This document shows positions 28,563 through 36,856 of a stretch of 38,818 nucleotides of DNA, piece after piece. The notes beneath the pieces were generated by a model that saw nothing but the letters and a program-made list of their open reading frames with translations, made no database searches and was not told the origin of the DNA. Position numbers and translations under genes: made by a program. The stretch comes from UBA6109 sp964506465. Its GTDB lineage: Bacteria; Desulfobacterota; Syntrophia; Syntrophales; UBA6109. Each line of letters opens with the position of its first letter. The first letter of the stretch is position 1. Location: contig CAZDLM010000026.1 of assembly GCA_964506465.1 (NCBI GenBank), positions 1 to 38,818 of the forward strand, given 5' to 3'.

Positions 28563-29451
28563 GTCAGGTTTCATCGGCATCGTCGGCCGGCCGAATGTCG
28601 GAAAATCCACCCTTCTCAACGCGCTGGTGGGAGAGAGGATCGCCATCACGACCCGCAAACCCCAGACGACGCGGAACCGCATCACCGGCATACGGAACCT
28701 CAAGGGCGAACGGCCGGGGCAGATGATCTTCCTCGACACGCCGGGGATCCACCGCGCCAAAACGCCGCTGAACCGGGCGATGGTGGAAACCGCCATGGAG
28801 GCCTTCGGCGCTTCGGACATCGTGCTGCTTCTGATCGAGGCGCAGGGCCTGCATGCCGATGACCGCTACATCCTGGAAACGATGAAGGACCGTTCCGCGC
28901 CGGTGGTTCTCGTCATCAACAAGATCGACGCCGTCGAGAAGAAGAATCTCCTGCCGCTGATCGACGAGGCGCAGCGCCTGCGGGAGTTCGTCGAGATCAT
29001 CCCGCTGTCGGCCCTCACCGGCGACGGGATCGACATCCTGACGGACGCGCTGTGGAAGCTGTTGCCGGAGGGGCCGGTGTACTTCCCCGAGGATATGATG
29101 ACGGACCGGTCGGAGCGATTCATCGCCGCCGAGATGATCCGGGAGAAGATCACGACGCTCACCCACAAGGAGATCCCCTACGCCACGGCGGTCGTTGTCG
29201 ACACCTTCAAGGAGGACGAGGGGAAGAACCTGATCCGCATCCAGGCCACGATCCACGTGGAAAAGGACTCCCAGAAAGGAATCCTCATCGGCCGGAAGGG
29301 CGCGATGCTCAAGGAAATCGGCACGCAGGCGCGCCTGGAGATGGAGCGCTTCTTCGCCGCAAAGGTGTTTCTCGAACTCTTCGTCCGCGTCCAGAAGAAC
29401 TGGACGCAGGACGCCCGCATGCTCCGCGAATTCGGATACGCGGAGAAGTAG
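28555..29451 (+). CDS. era: GTPase Era, 30S ribosome assembly
   Basis: A 298-residue Era of standard length. The GTPase domain shows G1 GRPNVGKST, the G2 region TRKPQTTRNRITG, G3 DTPGIH, G4 NKID and G5 (LSAL). The C-terminal KH domain with GRKGAMLKEIGTQAR binds the 3' end of 16S rRNA. GGAGG precedes the ATG by six bases and the gene overlaps the preceding stop by eight, so it is the last member of the mtaB operon, or the last before the PAS/HD-GYP gene 32 bases on. Confidence 0.96.
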   Translation: MFKSGFIGIVGRPNVGKSTLLNALVGERIAITTRKPQTTRNRITGIRNLKGERPGQMIFLDTPGIHRAKTPLNRAMVETAMEAFGASDIVLLLIEAQGLHADDRYILETMKDRSAPVVLVINKIDAVEKKNLLPLIDEAQRLREFVEIIPLSALTGDGIDILTDALWKLLPEGPVYFPEDMMTDRSERFIAAEMIREKITTLTHKEIPYATAVVVDTFKEDEGKNLIRIQATIHVEKDSQKGILIGRKGAMLKEIGTQARLEMERFFAAKVFLELFVRVQKNWTQDARMLREFGYAEK

Positions 29452-29483
29452 AAGGGCGACATTTTTCAAGAGGTAGCTGTTTG

Positions 29484-31646
29484 ATGTTGGATCAAAAAAG
29501 CAAACGGAGGGAACAGCGAAGTGCCGGAATGGACCGTGAACCGCTGTTGTTCGAACCGGGCGCCGAGGGAATCCGCGCCGGTCTCATCCTCGTCGACGCG
29601 CAGGATCGTTCGATCGTGCAGGCCAACCAGGCGGCCGTCGATCTCTTCGGACTTCACGGAAAAAGAGAAGGCCTCGAACAGGTCTGCCGGGAATTCATCT
29701 ATCCCTGCGTACAGGAAAAGCAGGCCGGCTCAGCCGTGAATTTCCCGGACCAAGAGCCGCTGGAGGAGGTGGCGAACCCGCCGGGCGGGCGACGGGTCCT
29801 CAAGTCCGTCATGCCCATCTCGCTGAATGACCGCCGGTTCCTGCTCGTCAGCTTCGTCGATGTCACCGACCGCATGGAAGTCGAGCAGGCCCTCTACGAA
29901 AGCGAGCAGAAATTCCGGTCTCTTTTCGAATACAGCCCCGATGCGGTCTTCGCGTTCGACGCCGACGGCAGGTTCCTGAACGCCAACATGCGGACGTCGG
30001 CCCTGACGGGATATTCGGCGGCGGAGCTCCGCCTGATGACCTTCGACCGCCTCATCGCGGACGCCGACCTCGAAAGGACGCGGGAGCATTTCCGGAAGGC
30101 GCTGAAGGGCGCGACGCAGAATTACGAAATCGCCGGTCGCCGGAAAAACGGAACCGCTTTCCAGGTCCAGGTCACCAACATTCCGCTGGTCGTCAACGGC
30201 CGGATCTTCGGCGTTTACGGCATCGCCCGGGACATCACCGAAGCGAAACGGGCGCTTGCGGAACTGCGCGACAACGAAGCGCGGCTCCGCCTCATCACCG
30301 AGACCATGGATGACATCGTCTGGACCCAGGATCTGAATCTGCGGACAACCTACGTCAGCCCCTCCATCGAAAAGGTCCTCGGCTATTGCAGCGAGGAACG
30401 GATGCGGCAGCCTCTGGAGGAGCAACTGACGGCCGATTCCCTGGAAAGGGTCAGGAACCTCCTTGTCGAGGAGCTTCGCCTCGAAGGAGAGGGATCGGCG
30501 GATCCGGACCGGAGCCTGACGATCGAGGTAGAGTATCGCCGCAAGGACGGCGGTACGGTCTGGATGGAGAACAAGATCAAGGGTATCCGCGATGCGAAAG
30601 GCAGGCTGACGGGCGTTGTCGGGCTCTCCCGCGACATCTCCAAACGAAAGGATGCCATCGACGCCCTGCGGGCGAGCGAGGATAAGTACCGGCAGCTCTT
30701 CGACATGGAGTCGGATGCGATTTTTCTGATCGACAACGAGACCGGCGATATCCTGGAGGCCAACGAATCCGCTTCCACACTTTACGGTTACGGCCGCGAC
30801 GAGCTTCTGCGCATGAACCACACCGATCTGTCGGCCGAACCCGCGAAGACCAGGCAAGCGGCCATGGAACGCAGGGGATCGGTGCCGCTCCGCTACCACA
30901 CGAAGAAGGACGGCACGGTTTTTCCCTGCGAGGTCGCCGCGCGGCATTTCGTCCGCAACGACCGGATCGTCCACATCGCCGCCATCCGCGATATCACCGA
31001 CCGCAAACAGAAGGAGGACGAAATCCTCCAGAGCCTTGCGAAATTCCGGACGGCCATGAGCGCCATCATCCAGACCGTTTCTTCCATGACGGAGGCGAGG
31101 GATCCGTATACATCGGGTCACCAGCGCCGGGTGGCAAGTCTTGCTCGTCATATCGCCAAGGAGATGGGACTGCCGCAGGAAAGCATCGACGCCATACGGA
31201 CGGCGGGCGCGATCCACGACATCGGCAAGATCTCCGTACCGGCGGAAATCCTCAGCAAGCCGTCCCGCCTCTCGGATCCGGAACGCGGTCTTATCCGGAA
31301 CCACCCGATCACCGCGTACGAGATCCTCAAGGACATCGAGTTCCCCTGGCCCGTCGCGGAGATTATCCGGCAGCACCATGAAAGGATGGACGGCTCGGGA
31401 TATCCCCGGGGCCTGAAGGGCGAAGAGATTCTCATGGAGGCAAGGGTGCTTGCCGTGTCCGACGTCGTGGAGGCGATCGCCTCGCATCGCCCCTATCGCC
31501 CGTCGCTTGGCATCGAGACGGCGCTTCAGGAAATCGAGGAACGGAAGGGAACTCTTTACGACGCGGACGTCGTCGACGCCTGCCTGAGACTCTTCCGAGA
31601 GAAGAAATTCCGGTTCGAAGCCAACGGCTATCATCCCGAGCAATAG
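29484..31646 (+). CDS. PAS-PAS-PAS-PAS-HD-GYP cyclic-di-GMP phosphodiesterase
   Basis: A 720-residue soluble signalling protein without membrane segments. Up to four PAS domains are visible at about 30-130 (weak), 145-255 (YSPDAVFAFDADGRFLNAN), 265-390 and 400-515 (SDAIFLIDNETGDILEANE). An HD-GYP domain follows from about 530: HDIGK at His578 and HHERMDGSGYP at 631-641, followed by RGLKGEEI. HD-GYP enzymes degrade cyclic di-GMP. The GYP loop is intact and the metal residues are present, so it should be active. PAS ligands (haem, flavin or none) cannot be told. AAGAGG lies about ten bases before the ATG. It lies between era and der and may be read from the era operon. Confidence 0.87.
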   Translation: MLDQKSKRREQRSAGMDREPLLFEPGAEGIRAGLILVDAQDRSIVQANQAAVDLFGLHGKREGLEQVCREFIYPCVQEKQAGSAVNFPDQEPLEEVANPPGGRRVLKSVMPISLNDRRFLLVSFVDVTDRMEVEQALYESEQKFRSLFEYSPDAVFAFDADGRFLNANMRTSALTGYSAAELRLMTFDRLIADADLERTREHFRKALKGATQNYEIAGRRKNGTAFQVQVTNIPLVVNGRIFGVYGIARDITEAKRALAELRDNEARLRLITETMDDIVWTQDLNLRTTYVSPSIEKVLGYCSEERMRQPLEEQLTADSLERVRNLLVEELRLEGEGSADPDRSLTIEVEYRRKDGGTVWMENKIKGIRDAKGRLTGVVGLSRDISKRKDAIDALRASEDKYRQLFDMESDAIFLIDNETGDILEANESASTLYGYGRDELLRMNHTDLSAEPAKTRQAAMERRGSVPLRYHTKKDGTVFPCEVAARHFVRNDRIVHIAAIRDITDRKQKEDEILQSLAKFRTAMSAIIQTVSSMTEARDPYTSGHQRRVASLARHIAKEMGLPQESIDAIRTAGAIHDIGKISVPAEILSKPSRLSDPERGLIRNHPITAYEILKDIEFPWPVAEIIRQHHERMDGSGYPRGLKGEEILMEARVLAVSDVVEAIASHRPYRPSLGIETALQEIEERKGTLYDADVVDACLRLFREKKFRFEANGYHPEQ

Positions 31647-31818
31647 CCGATTTTGAAGCCGCCTCCTCCGATCGCTTTCGGGTAAGACTCCCGGCGGCCG
31701 TCTTCTCATCAGAAAGAGGCGGCGCCGCGGAATCCGTCCGGTGCAGGGAAGAAGAAGGTTGGTCCCCGCCCTCCCTTCGTGATATGAAGACATCGGCCTC
31801 CAGGCAAAGGAACCCTTT

Positions 31819-33126
31819 ATGAAACCCGTCATCGCCATCGTCGGCCGGCCCAACGTGGGCAAATCGACCCTCTTCAACCGTCTGGCGGAAAAGAAAAAGG
31901 CCATCGTCATCGACGAGCCGGGCGCCACCCGCGACCGCAATTACGCGGACGGGGAGTGGTACGGCAAGTCCTTCCTGCTCATCGACACGGGCGGGTTCGA
32001 GCCCGCCTCCACGGAGGGAATCCTCGCCTCGATGCGCGAGCAGGCGATGTTCGCCGTCGAAGAGGCCGACATCGTGATCTTCCTGCTGGACGGCCGCGAG
32101 GGGCTTCTGCCGGCGGACACCGAAATCGCCGGCATGCTGCGAAAGCTCGAAAAGCCGACCTTTTTCGCCGTGAACAAAGTGGATGCTCCACGCCACGAAC
32201 CCCTGCTTTCCGATTTCTACCGCATGGGCGTCGGCACCCTCTACCCCATCTCGGCCCAGGCGGGACTCGGCCTCGACGAGCTGATGGACGCGGCGACGGC
32301 CGGCATACCCGCCTCCGAGCCCGAGCCGGAAGAGCCGGAGCGGACGCGCATCGCCGTCATCGGCAAGCCGAACGTCGGCAAATCCTCGCTGGTCAACCGG
32401 ATCCTGGGCTTCGAGCGGTCCATCGTGAATCCCGTCCCCGGCACGACGCGCGACCCCGTCGACACGCCGCTGACGATCGAGGGCAAGGACTATCTCCTCA
32501 TCGACACGGCGGGGATCCGCCGCAAGAGCCGGGTCAGCCTCACCCTGGAAAAATACAGCGTCATCCAGGCCCTGAAGACGATCGAGCGCTGCGACATCGC
32601 CCTGATGCTCATCGATGCCCAGGAGGGCGTGACCGAGCAGGACGCGAAGATCGCCGGGCTCGCCTATGAGCGCGGCGTCGCCGTCATCATCGTCGTGAAC
32701 AAATGGGACCTCGTCGAGAAGGACGAGCGAACGATCGGAACCTATGTCCTCGATATCAAGGACAAGATGAAGTTCCTCGACTTCGCGCCGATCATCACCG
32801 TCTCGGCGCTTTCGGGCCAGCGCGTCCTGAAGATCTTCCGGGAAATCGAAAAGGTCCGGGAGCAGTACGAAAAACGGATCGAAACGGGCGAGCTGAACCG
32901 GGGGGTGCGGCAGATCCTGGAGGAGAACCCGCCACCGCGTCTCCACGGCCGCCCACACAATTTCCTGTACGTGACCCAGATCGGCATCAAACCGCCCGCC
33001 TTCGCCTGGTTCGTCAAGGATCCCAAGGCCGTCCACTTCTCCTACGAGCGCTTTCTCGTGAACCGCATCCGGGAAACCTTCGGCTTCGACCATGTCCCCA
33101 TCCGGATCCACTTCAAGAAGAAGTAG
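31819..33126 (+). CDS. der: GTPase Der (EngA), 50S ribosome assembly
   Basis: A 435-residue Der with two tandem GTPase domains, a hallmark of this protein: G1 GRPNVGKSTLFN near residue 8 and GKPNVGKSSLVN near 182, with DTGGF and DTAGI as G3 motifs and NKVD and NKWD as G4 motifs. The C-terminal KH-like domain ends HFKKK. It supports assembly of the large ribosomal subunit. GGCAAAGGAA precedes the ATG. The 172-base spacer upstream shows no strong promoter, so partial read-through from the PAS/HD-GYP gene is plausible. Confidence 0.96.
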   Translation: MKPVIAIVGRPNVGKSTLFNRLAEKKKAIVIDEPGATRDRNYADGEWYGKSFLLIDTGGFEPASTEGILASMREQAMFAVEEADIVIFLLDGREGLLPADTEIAGMLRKLEKPTFFAVNKVDAPRHEPLLSDFYRMGVGTLYPISAQAGLGLDELMDAATAGIPASEPEPEEPERTRIAVIGKPNVGKSSLVNRILGFERSIVNPVPGTTRDPVDTPLTIEGKDYLLIDTAGIRRKSRVSLTLEKYSVIQALKTIERCDIALMLIDAQEGVTEQDAKIAGLAYERGVAVIIVVNKWDLVEKDERTIGTYVLDIKDKMKFLDFAPIITVSALSGQRVLKIFREIEKVREQYEKRIETGELNRGVRQILEENPPPRLHGRPHNFLYVTQIGIKPPAFAWFVKDPKAVHFSYERFLVNRIRETFGFDHVPIRIHFKKK

Positions 33127-33203
33127 CGGCCTGCCGGACGGCGCGTCGCCGGAGTGGAAAAGCGCGCCCGCGTTCGTCGATCCTTTCCTTCGCTCCGCCG
33201 GCA

Positions 33204-33212
33204 TGGTATAAG
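33204..33212 (+). promoter_or_regulatory. Possible extended -10 promoter of the ferritin-like gene
   Basis: TGGTATAAG (TG at 33204, TATAAG 33207-33212) fits an extended -10 element, 63 bases before the ATG at 33275. No good -35 was found. Confidence 0.4.
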
Positions 33213-33274
33213 AACATCGGTCACGCCGGGAGCGAGGCTGAAATGTGCAATGTCCTCACGAAAGGAGACGAGGT

Positions 33275-33823
33275 ATGGTGAAGGCGTCGCGGGAGCTGCA
33301 GAAGAAGAAGGTCATCGATGTCTTGAACAAGGCGCGGTCGATGGAATTGCATGCGATTCATCAGTATATGAACCAGCACTACAACCTGGACGACATGGAT
33401 TACGGCGACCTCGCCGCCAAGGTCAAACTGATCGCCATCGACGAGATGCGGCACGCCGAAATGTTTGCCGAGCGGATCAAGGAACTGGGCGGAGAACCGA
33501 CGGCGGAGCTCGCCGCCAAGGTGCAGAAGGCGCAGAAGGTCGAAGCCGTCTTCCCCTTCGACGCGGGACTGGAGGACAACACCATCGCCGTCTACAACGG
33601 CTTCCTCGAAGTCTGCCGGGCGAACGGCGACAGCACCAGCCTCAAGCTCTTCGAGACGGTCATCGACGAGGAGCAGATCCACTACAATTATTTCGACAAC
33701 GTCAGCGATCACATCAAGAGTCTCGGCGCGGCCTATCTGGCGCAGATCGCCGGTACACCCGCCGATACGGGAGCACCCTCGAAGGGATTCGTGACGGGCG
33801 CCACCCCCGGTGCCGGGGCATAG
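33275..33823 (+). CDS. Bacterioferritin-like iron storage protein
   Basis: A 182-residue four-helix-bundle protein closest to bacterioferritin. All six ferroxidase ligands can be placed: E24 (SMELHAIHQY), E57 and H60 (IDEMRHAE), E100 (GLEDNTIAVY), E133 and H136 (DEEQIHYNYF). Met58 sits at the position of the haem-ligating Met52 of E. coli bacterioferritin, so haem binding between subunits is possible. The last 25 residues (TPADTGAPSKGF onward) form an unusual Pro/Gly/Ala tail. AAAGGAG precedes the ATG by seven bases. It would store iron and detoxify peroxide in the cytoplasm, which suits a superoxide-reductase-bearing anaerobe. Confidence 0.82.
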   Translation: MVKASRELQKKKVIDVLNKARSMELHAIHQYMNQHYNLDDMDYGDLAAKVKLIAIDEMRHAEMFAERIKELGGEPTAELAAKVQKAQKVEAVFPFDAGLEDNTIAVYNGFLEVCRANGDSTSLKLFETVIDEEQIHYNYFDNVSDHIKSLGAAYLAQIAGTPADTGAPSKGFVTGATPGAGA

Positions 33824-33840
33824 CCGGGAACAGGTATCTC

Positions 33841-33864
33841 CCGTCCCTGACCGTTTGCGGACGG
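33841..33864 (+). terminator. Weak hairpin after the ferritin-like gene
   Basis: CCGTCC (33841-33846) and GGACGG (33859-33864) enclose a 12-base loop, 18 bases past the stop. The stem is short and only a scattered T-rich stretch follows, so it is a tentative terminator. Confidence 0.25.
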
Positions 33865-33913
33865 CGAAACGTCTTTGAGGAAGGTGCTACCGCTTCTTCT
33901 GGGAGGTGAAATC

Positions 33914-34261
33914 ATGATTCGACGCGCCCATGAATTGCATTCCGAAACCGTCAACAGCCGTTTCGGCGGCAAGGGCGACCTGAAGGTCACCCGCATCCTG
34001 GAACCGGACCAGTTCGGCGGCAAGGGCCGCCTGTTCGCCCGGAACCTGCTGAAACCCGGCGCTTCCATCGGACTGCACCGGCATCAGGGGGATGCCGAGA
34101 CCTATTACATCCTCAGGGGATCCGGAACGGTCGATGACAACGGCGTCAAGACCGCCGTCGGCCCGGGCGACGTCCTGTTCACGGCCAACGGCGAACAGCA
34201 TTCCATCGAAAATACCGGGACCGCCGATCTGGAATTTGTCGCCTTGATCCTTTTTGCCTGA
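33914..34261 (+). CDS. Small cupin-fold protein
   Basis: A 115-residue single-domain cupin. Motif 1 reads GASIGLHRHQGDAETYYILRGSG, giving two His and one Glu as metal ligands, and motif 2 reads GDVLFTANGEQHSIENTG with the last His ligand. Such small cupins bind a divalent metal and act as isomerases, dioxygenases or sensors; the substrate here is unknown. GGGAGGTGA stands four bases before the ATG at 33914, which is better than an upstream ATG at 33875. It precedes the threonine dehydratase-like gene by 56 bases on the same strand, so the two may be expressed together. Confidence 0.8.
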   Translation: MIRRAHELHSETVNSRFGGKGDLKVTRILEPDQFGGKGRLFARNLLKPGASIGLHRHQGDAETYYILRGSGTVDDNGVKTAVGPGDVLFTANGEQHSIENTGTADLEFVALILFA

Positions 34262-34317
34262 ATTCCTTCAAGCGGCAATCCGGCGAAAGCGTTTGTCTTA
34301 AAGGAGGCAAGATATCC

Positions 34318-35271
34318 GTGGACTTCATCCCGACGATTGACGACATCCGGGCCGCCCGTGAAAGGATCCGGCCTCATGTTCACCGGACGCCCGTCCTGAA
34401 GTGCCGCTCCATCGACGCGGCCTGCGGCGCGGATCTCTATTTCAAGTGCGAGAACTTCCAGAAGGTCGGCGCCTTCAAGGCCCGCGGAGCGGTGAATGCC
34501 GTTTTCAGCCTCGGTCCGGAGGAGATCCGCCGCGGCGTCGCCACCCACTCGTCCGGTAACCACGCGGCCGCGCTGGCCTACGCCGCCGGCTGCCGCGGGA
34601 CCAAGGCCTACGTTGTCGTGCCTGCGAATGCGCCTTCCGTAAAGAAGGCCGCCGTGGCGCGCTATGGCGCCGAGATCACCCTCTGCGAGCCGACGCTGGC
34701 GGCGCGCGAGGCGGCGCTCAAGGAAGTCGTCGACCGCACCGGCGCGGCCTTCATCCCCCCCTACAATGACTATCGCGTGATCTGCGGCGCGGCGACGGCC
34801 GCCCTGGAACTCTGTGAAGAGATCCCGGATCTCGATACCGTCATCGCTCCCGTCGGCGGCGGAGGGCTGCTGAGCGGGACCGCCCTGGCCGCGGCCGCTC
34901 TCCGCCCGGGGATCCGTATCCTGGCCGGAGAACCGGAGGGGGCGAACGACGCGTGGCGCTCGCTGCAGGCCGGGTCGATCCAGCCCGTTGGAACACCGCA
35001 GACCGTCGCCGATGGCCTGAGGACGCAACTGGGGACGCTGACCTTTCCCATCATCCGGAAATTCGTGGCGGCGATCGTGACAGTCGGCGACGAGGCCATC
35101 ATCGAGGCAATGCGGACCGTGTGGGAGCGGATGAAGATCGTCGTCGAGCCGTCGGGGGTCGTGCCGCTGGCGGCCGTGATGGCGAAGCGGAACGAGGTCG
35201 CTGGAAAGAAGATCGGCGTCATCCTGTCGGGAGGCAACGTCGACCTGGATCACCTGCCCTGGATGAAATAG
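34318..35271 (+). CDS. Threonine dehydratase/serine racemase-like PLP enzyme
   Basis: A 317-residue fold type II pyridoxal-phosphate enzyme of catabolic length, with no regulatory ACT domain. The cofactor Lys54 lies in GAFKARGAVN, the substrate loop is SSGNHAAALA and the phosphate-binding loop GGGGLLSG. It resembles catabolic threonine dehydratase and serine racemase, which deaminate or epimerise hydroxy-amino acids. Translation starts at GTG 34318, ten bases after AAGGAGG (34301-34307). The 3' end lies 40 bases before an assembly gap. Other family members, such as diaminopropionate ammonia-lyase, differ in length and motifs. Confidence 0.85.
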   Translation: MDFIPTIDDIRAARERIRPHVHRTPVLKCRSIDAACGADLYFKCENFQKVGAFKARGAVNAVFSLGPEEIRRGVATHSSGNHAAALAYAAGCRGTKAYVVVPANAPSVKKAAVARYGAEITLCEPTLAAREAALKEVVDRTGAAFIPPYNDYRVICGAATAALELCEEIPDLDTVIAPVGGGGLLSGTALAAAALRPGIRILAGEPEGANDAWRSLQAGSIQPVGTPQTVADGLRTQLGTLTFPIIRKFVAAIVTVGDEAIIEAMRTVWERMKIVVEPSGVVPLAAVMAKRNEVAGKKIGVILSGGNVDLDHLPWMK

Positions 35272-35311
35272 GAGGCCGCTGAGAAACGCCCGTCTGCTGC
35301 GTTGCCTCATT

Positions 35312-35321
35312 NNNNNNNNNN
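35312..35321. other. Assembly gap (10 N)
   Basis: A run of ten unknown bases in a repeat-filled spacer between a plus and a minus gene. The real gap length is unknown, so something may be missing here. Repeats on the right side probably caused the break. Confidence 0.95.
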
Positions 35322-35331
35322 GTTGCGGCCC

Positions 35332-35382
35332 TTCGACAGGCTCAGGGCAGGCCGGAGGATGTGTCATGGTGAGCTTGTCGAA
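35332..35382. repeat. Dispersed inverted repeat (TTCGACA type)
   Basis: TTCGACAGGCTCA (35332-35344) and TGAGCTTGTCGAA (35370-35382) form a 13-base inverted repeat with one mismatch and a 25-base centre. This form is a common intergenic repeat in many bacterial genomes. A degenerate relative lies at 22508-22537. Confidence 0.6.
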
Positions 35383-35469
35383 CCATCGGCGCCTTGCATC
35401 CAGACCTTTTTGAACAGCCTGTCGGGAAACGCTCTTTGCAGCCTTCCGCAGCCGATGGGCAATGTCAGC

Positions 35470-35494
35470 GGGGACAGATTTGAAATCTGTCCCC
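35470..35494. repeat. Perfect 25-base palindrome
   Basis: The 12-base arm GGGGACAGATTT is followed by one central base and its exact complement. It lies within a cluster of repeats. Similar elements are often linked to REP-associated transposases, but none is present in this window. Confidence 0.6.
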
Positions 35495-35509
35495 AGAAGA
35501 TTAAGCCTC

Positions 35510-35533
35510 GGATTCCCGCTGCAGTTTACCCTC
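35510..35533. repeat. Dispersed repeat, copy 2
   Basis: An exact 24-base match to 22573-22596 in the same orientation. It lies 16 bases past the palindrome at 35470-35494 and 17 bases before the 3' end of the MFS gene. With the elements above it makes up most of the 278-base spacer 35272-35549. Confidence 0.6.
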
Positions 35534-35549
35534 AATCATCCTCCCGTCG

Positions 35550-36830
35550 TCATTCTTCGGCTCGCGACGGCAGGTTCGCGGTTTCCTCCCCTGTTTCGCA
35601 GCGCACCCGGATCCAGAACCAGGCCGTGCCGATCAGTCCGACTCCCCCGCCGATCAGGAAGGTCGCTTCGGGACCGACCGCCTGCCACAGCAGATAGGAG
35701 ACGAACGGCGCCGGGCAGAACGCGAAGGACCGCAGGCCCCAGTACAGGCCGACGCCGCGGGCGCGGATCTCCGGCGGCAGCCCGAGGGAGATGAGCGCCT
35801 TGCGGGCCGGCTCGCCCACTTCCCGCAGGCCGTTGAGGACGAAGACCGCCGCAAGAGCCCCCATCAGCGGAACGCCCAGCGGCTGCAGAATCCGGGGCAG
35901 CAGGACGAGCGCGATGGGGAAAAGGGCGAAGAGCAGGAACGTCAGTCCGATATAGGGTTTGGGGTTCGGGGCCCGGTCGATCATCTTGCCGGCGGGGACA
36001 TAAATGGCGAGCGCCGCGAGGCTGGACAGCGCGACCAGCATCCCCGCCTGGGCTGTGCTCGCCGAGAGCACGCCGACGACGTACAGGACGGCGAAATCCC
36101 GGACGAACCAGTCTCCCCAGCGCAGCAGGATCTCCGCGGTGAGGAGCCGGCGCAGATCGGCCGGAATCCTCTCCAGAACCCGGCGCAGCGGCACGGATGG
36201 AGCGGCCTCCCTGGGCTTCATGCGTTTCAGGAGCAGGAACTGAACCAGGCAGGTGATCCCGATCAGGCCGAAGGCGAGGGACAGATTGACCCAGTAGCCG
36301 ATCGCCATCACGAAGCCGCCGAGGAGCGGTCCCAGGACCTTCGGCAGGCGCTTCTGGATGCTCTGGACGGCAAAGGCGATTGTGCGCCGGTTTTTCGGGA
36401 CCTCGCTTCCGACGACTTCGAAGGTCGCGGGAACGGAAAGCGGCTCCCAGTTGGTGATCAGCAACGCCCCGACGATGATGAGGAGCGGTTCGCGGCTGGC
36501 GAGAAGCACGATGAAGCCGGCGGCCATGGGCAAGGCGGAGATCAGGAGGGCGACCCTCGCCCCCATGCGGTGTGCGATGCTCCCGCCGACGATGTACCCG
36601 ATACCCTCCAGGAAATTCACGAGGACGGCGTAGATCCCCATGTACTTGGCCGCGCCGAGGACGCGTGCGGCCTCCGATGCCCCCGTCACGGCATCGCGCA
36701 GATGGATGGCAAGGAAGTTGCGCCAGATCTCCTCGGCGAGCCCCAGGCCCCCGACGACGACGAGAACAGCCGCCACGGCGCGGTTGACGCCGAACCAGGA
36801 GGCTATGGATTGCCGGGGCGGGACGGACAT
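35550..36830 (-). CDS. Major facilitator superfamily transporter
   Basis: A 426-residue protein with about 12 hydrophobic helices in two halves separated by a charged central loop (about 205-230: KRMKPREAAPSVPLRRVLERIP). This is the MFS arrangement of single-polypeptide secondary transporters driven by ion gradients. A Gly-rich stretch between the second and third helices (GGSIAHRMGARVALL) corresponds to the usual MFS loop 2-3 motif. The substrate is not evident; multidrug efflux and small-metabolite export are both possible. AGAGGA precedes the ATG. It follows the pseudouridine synthase gene by 26 bases on the same strand. Confidence 0.82.
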   Translation of the reverse strand: MSVPPRQSIASWFGVNRAVAAVLVVVGGLGLAEEIWRNFLAIHLRDAVTGASEAARVLGAAKYMGIYAVLVNFLEGIGYIVGGSIAHRMGARVALLISALPMAAGFIVLLASREPLLIIVGALLITNWEPLSVPATFEVVGSEVPKNRRTIAFAVQSIQKRLPKVLGPLLGGFVMAIGYWVNLSLAFGLIGITCLVQFLLLKRMKPREAAPSVPLRRVLERIPADLRRLLTAEILLRWGDWFVRDFAVLYVVGVLSASTAQAGMLVALSSLAALAIYVPAGKMIDRAPNPKPYIGLTFLLFALFPIALVLLPRILQPLGVPLMGALAAVFVLNGLREVGEPARKALISLGLPPEIRARGVGLYWGLRSFAFCPAPFVSYLLWQAVGPEATFLIGGGVGLIGTAWFWIRVRCETGEETANLPSRAEE

Positions 36831-36856
36831 CGGATCGGTCCTCTCCGGCGGGCGGC

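Noticed and set aside
31658..31723. An 8-base inverted repeat after the PAS/HD-GYP gene
   Set aside because: The arms are 50 bases apart and no T-run follows, so a terminator hairpin is unlikely.
29730..31940. A 736-codon open frame opposite the PAS/HD-GYP gene
   Set aside because: Same reason: a by-product of GC-rich codon use; no motif, and it crosses gene boundaries.
34105..35535. A long minus-strand frame running through the N gap
   Set aside because: It includes unknown residues from the gap and lies antisense to the PLP enzyme and cupin; it has no recognisable domain.
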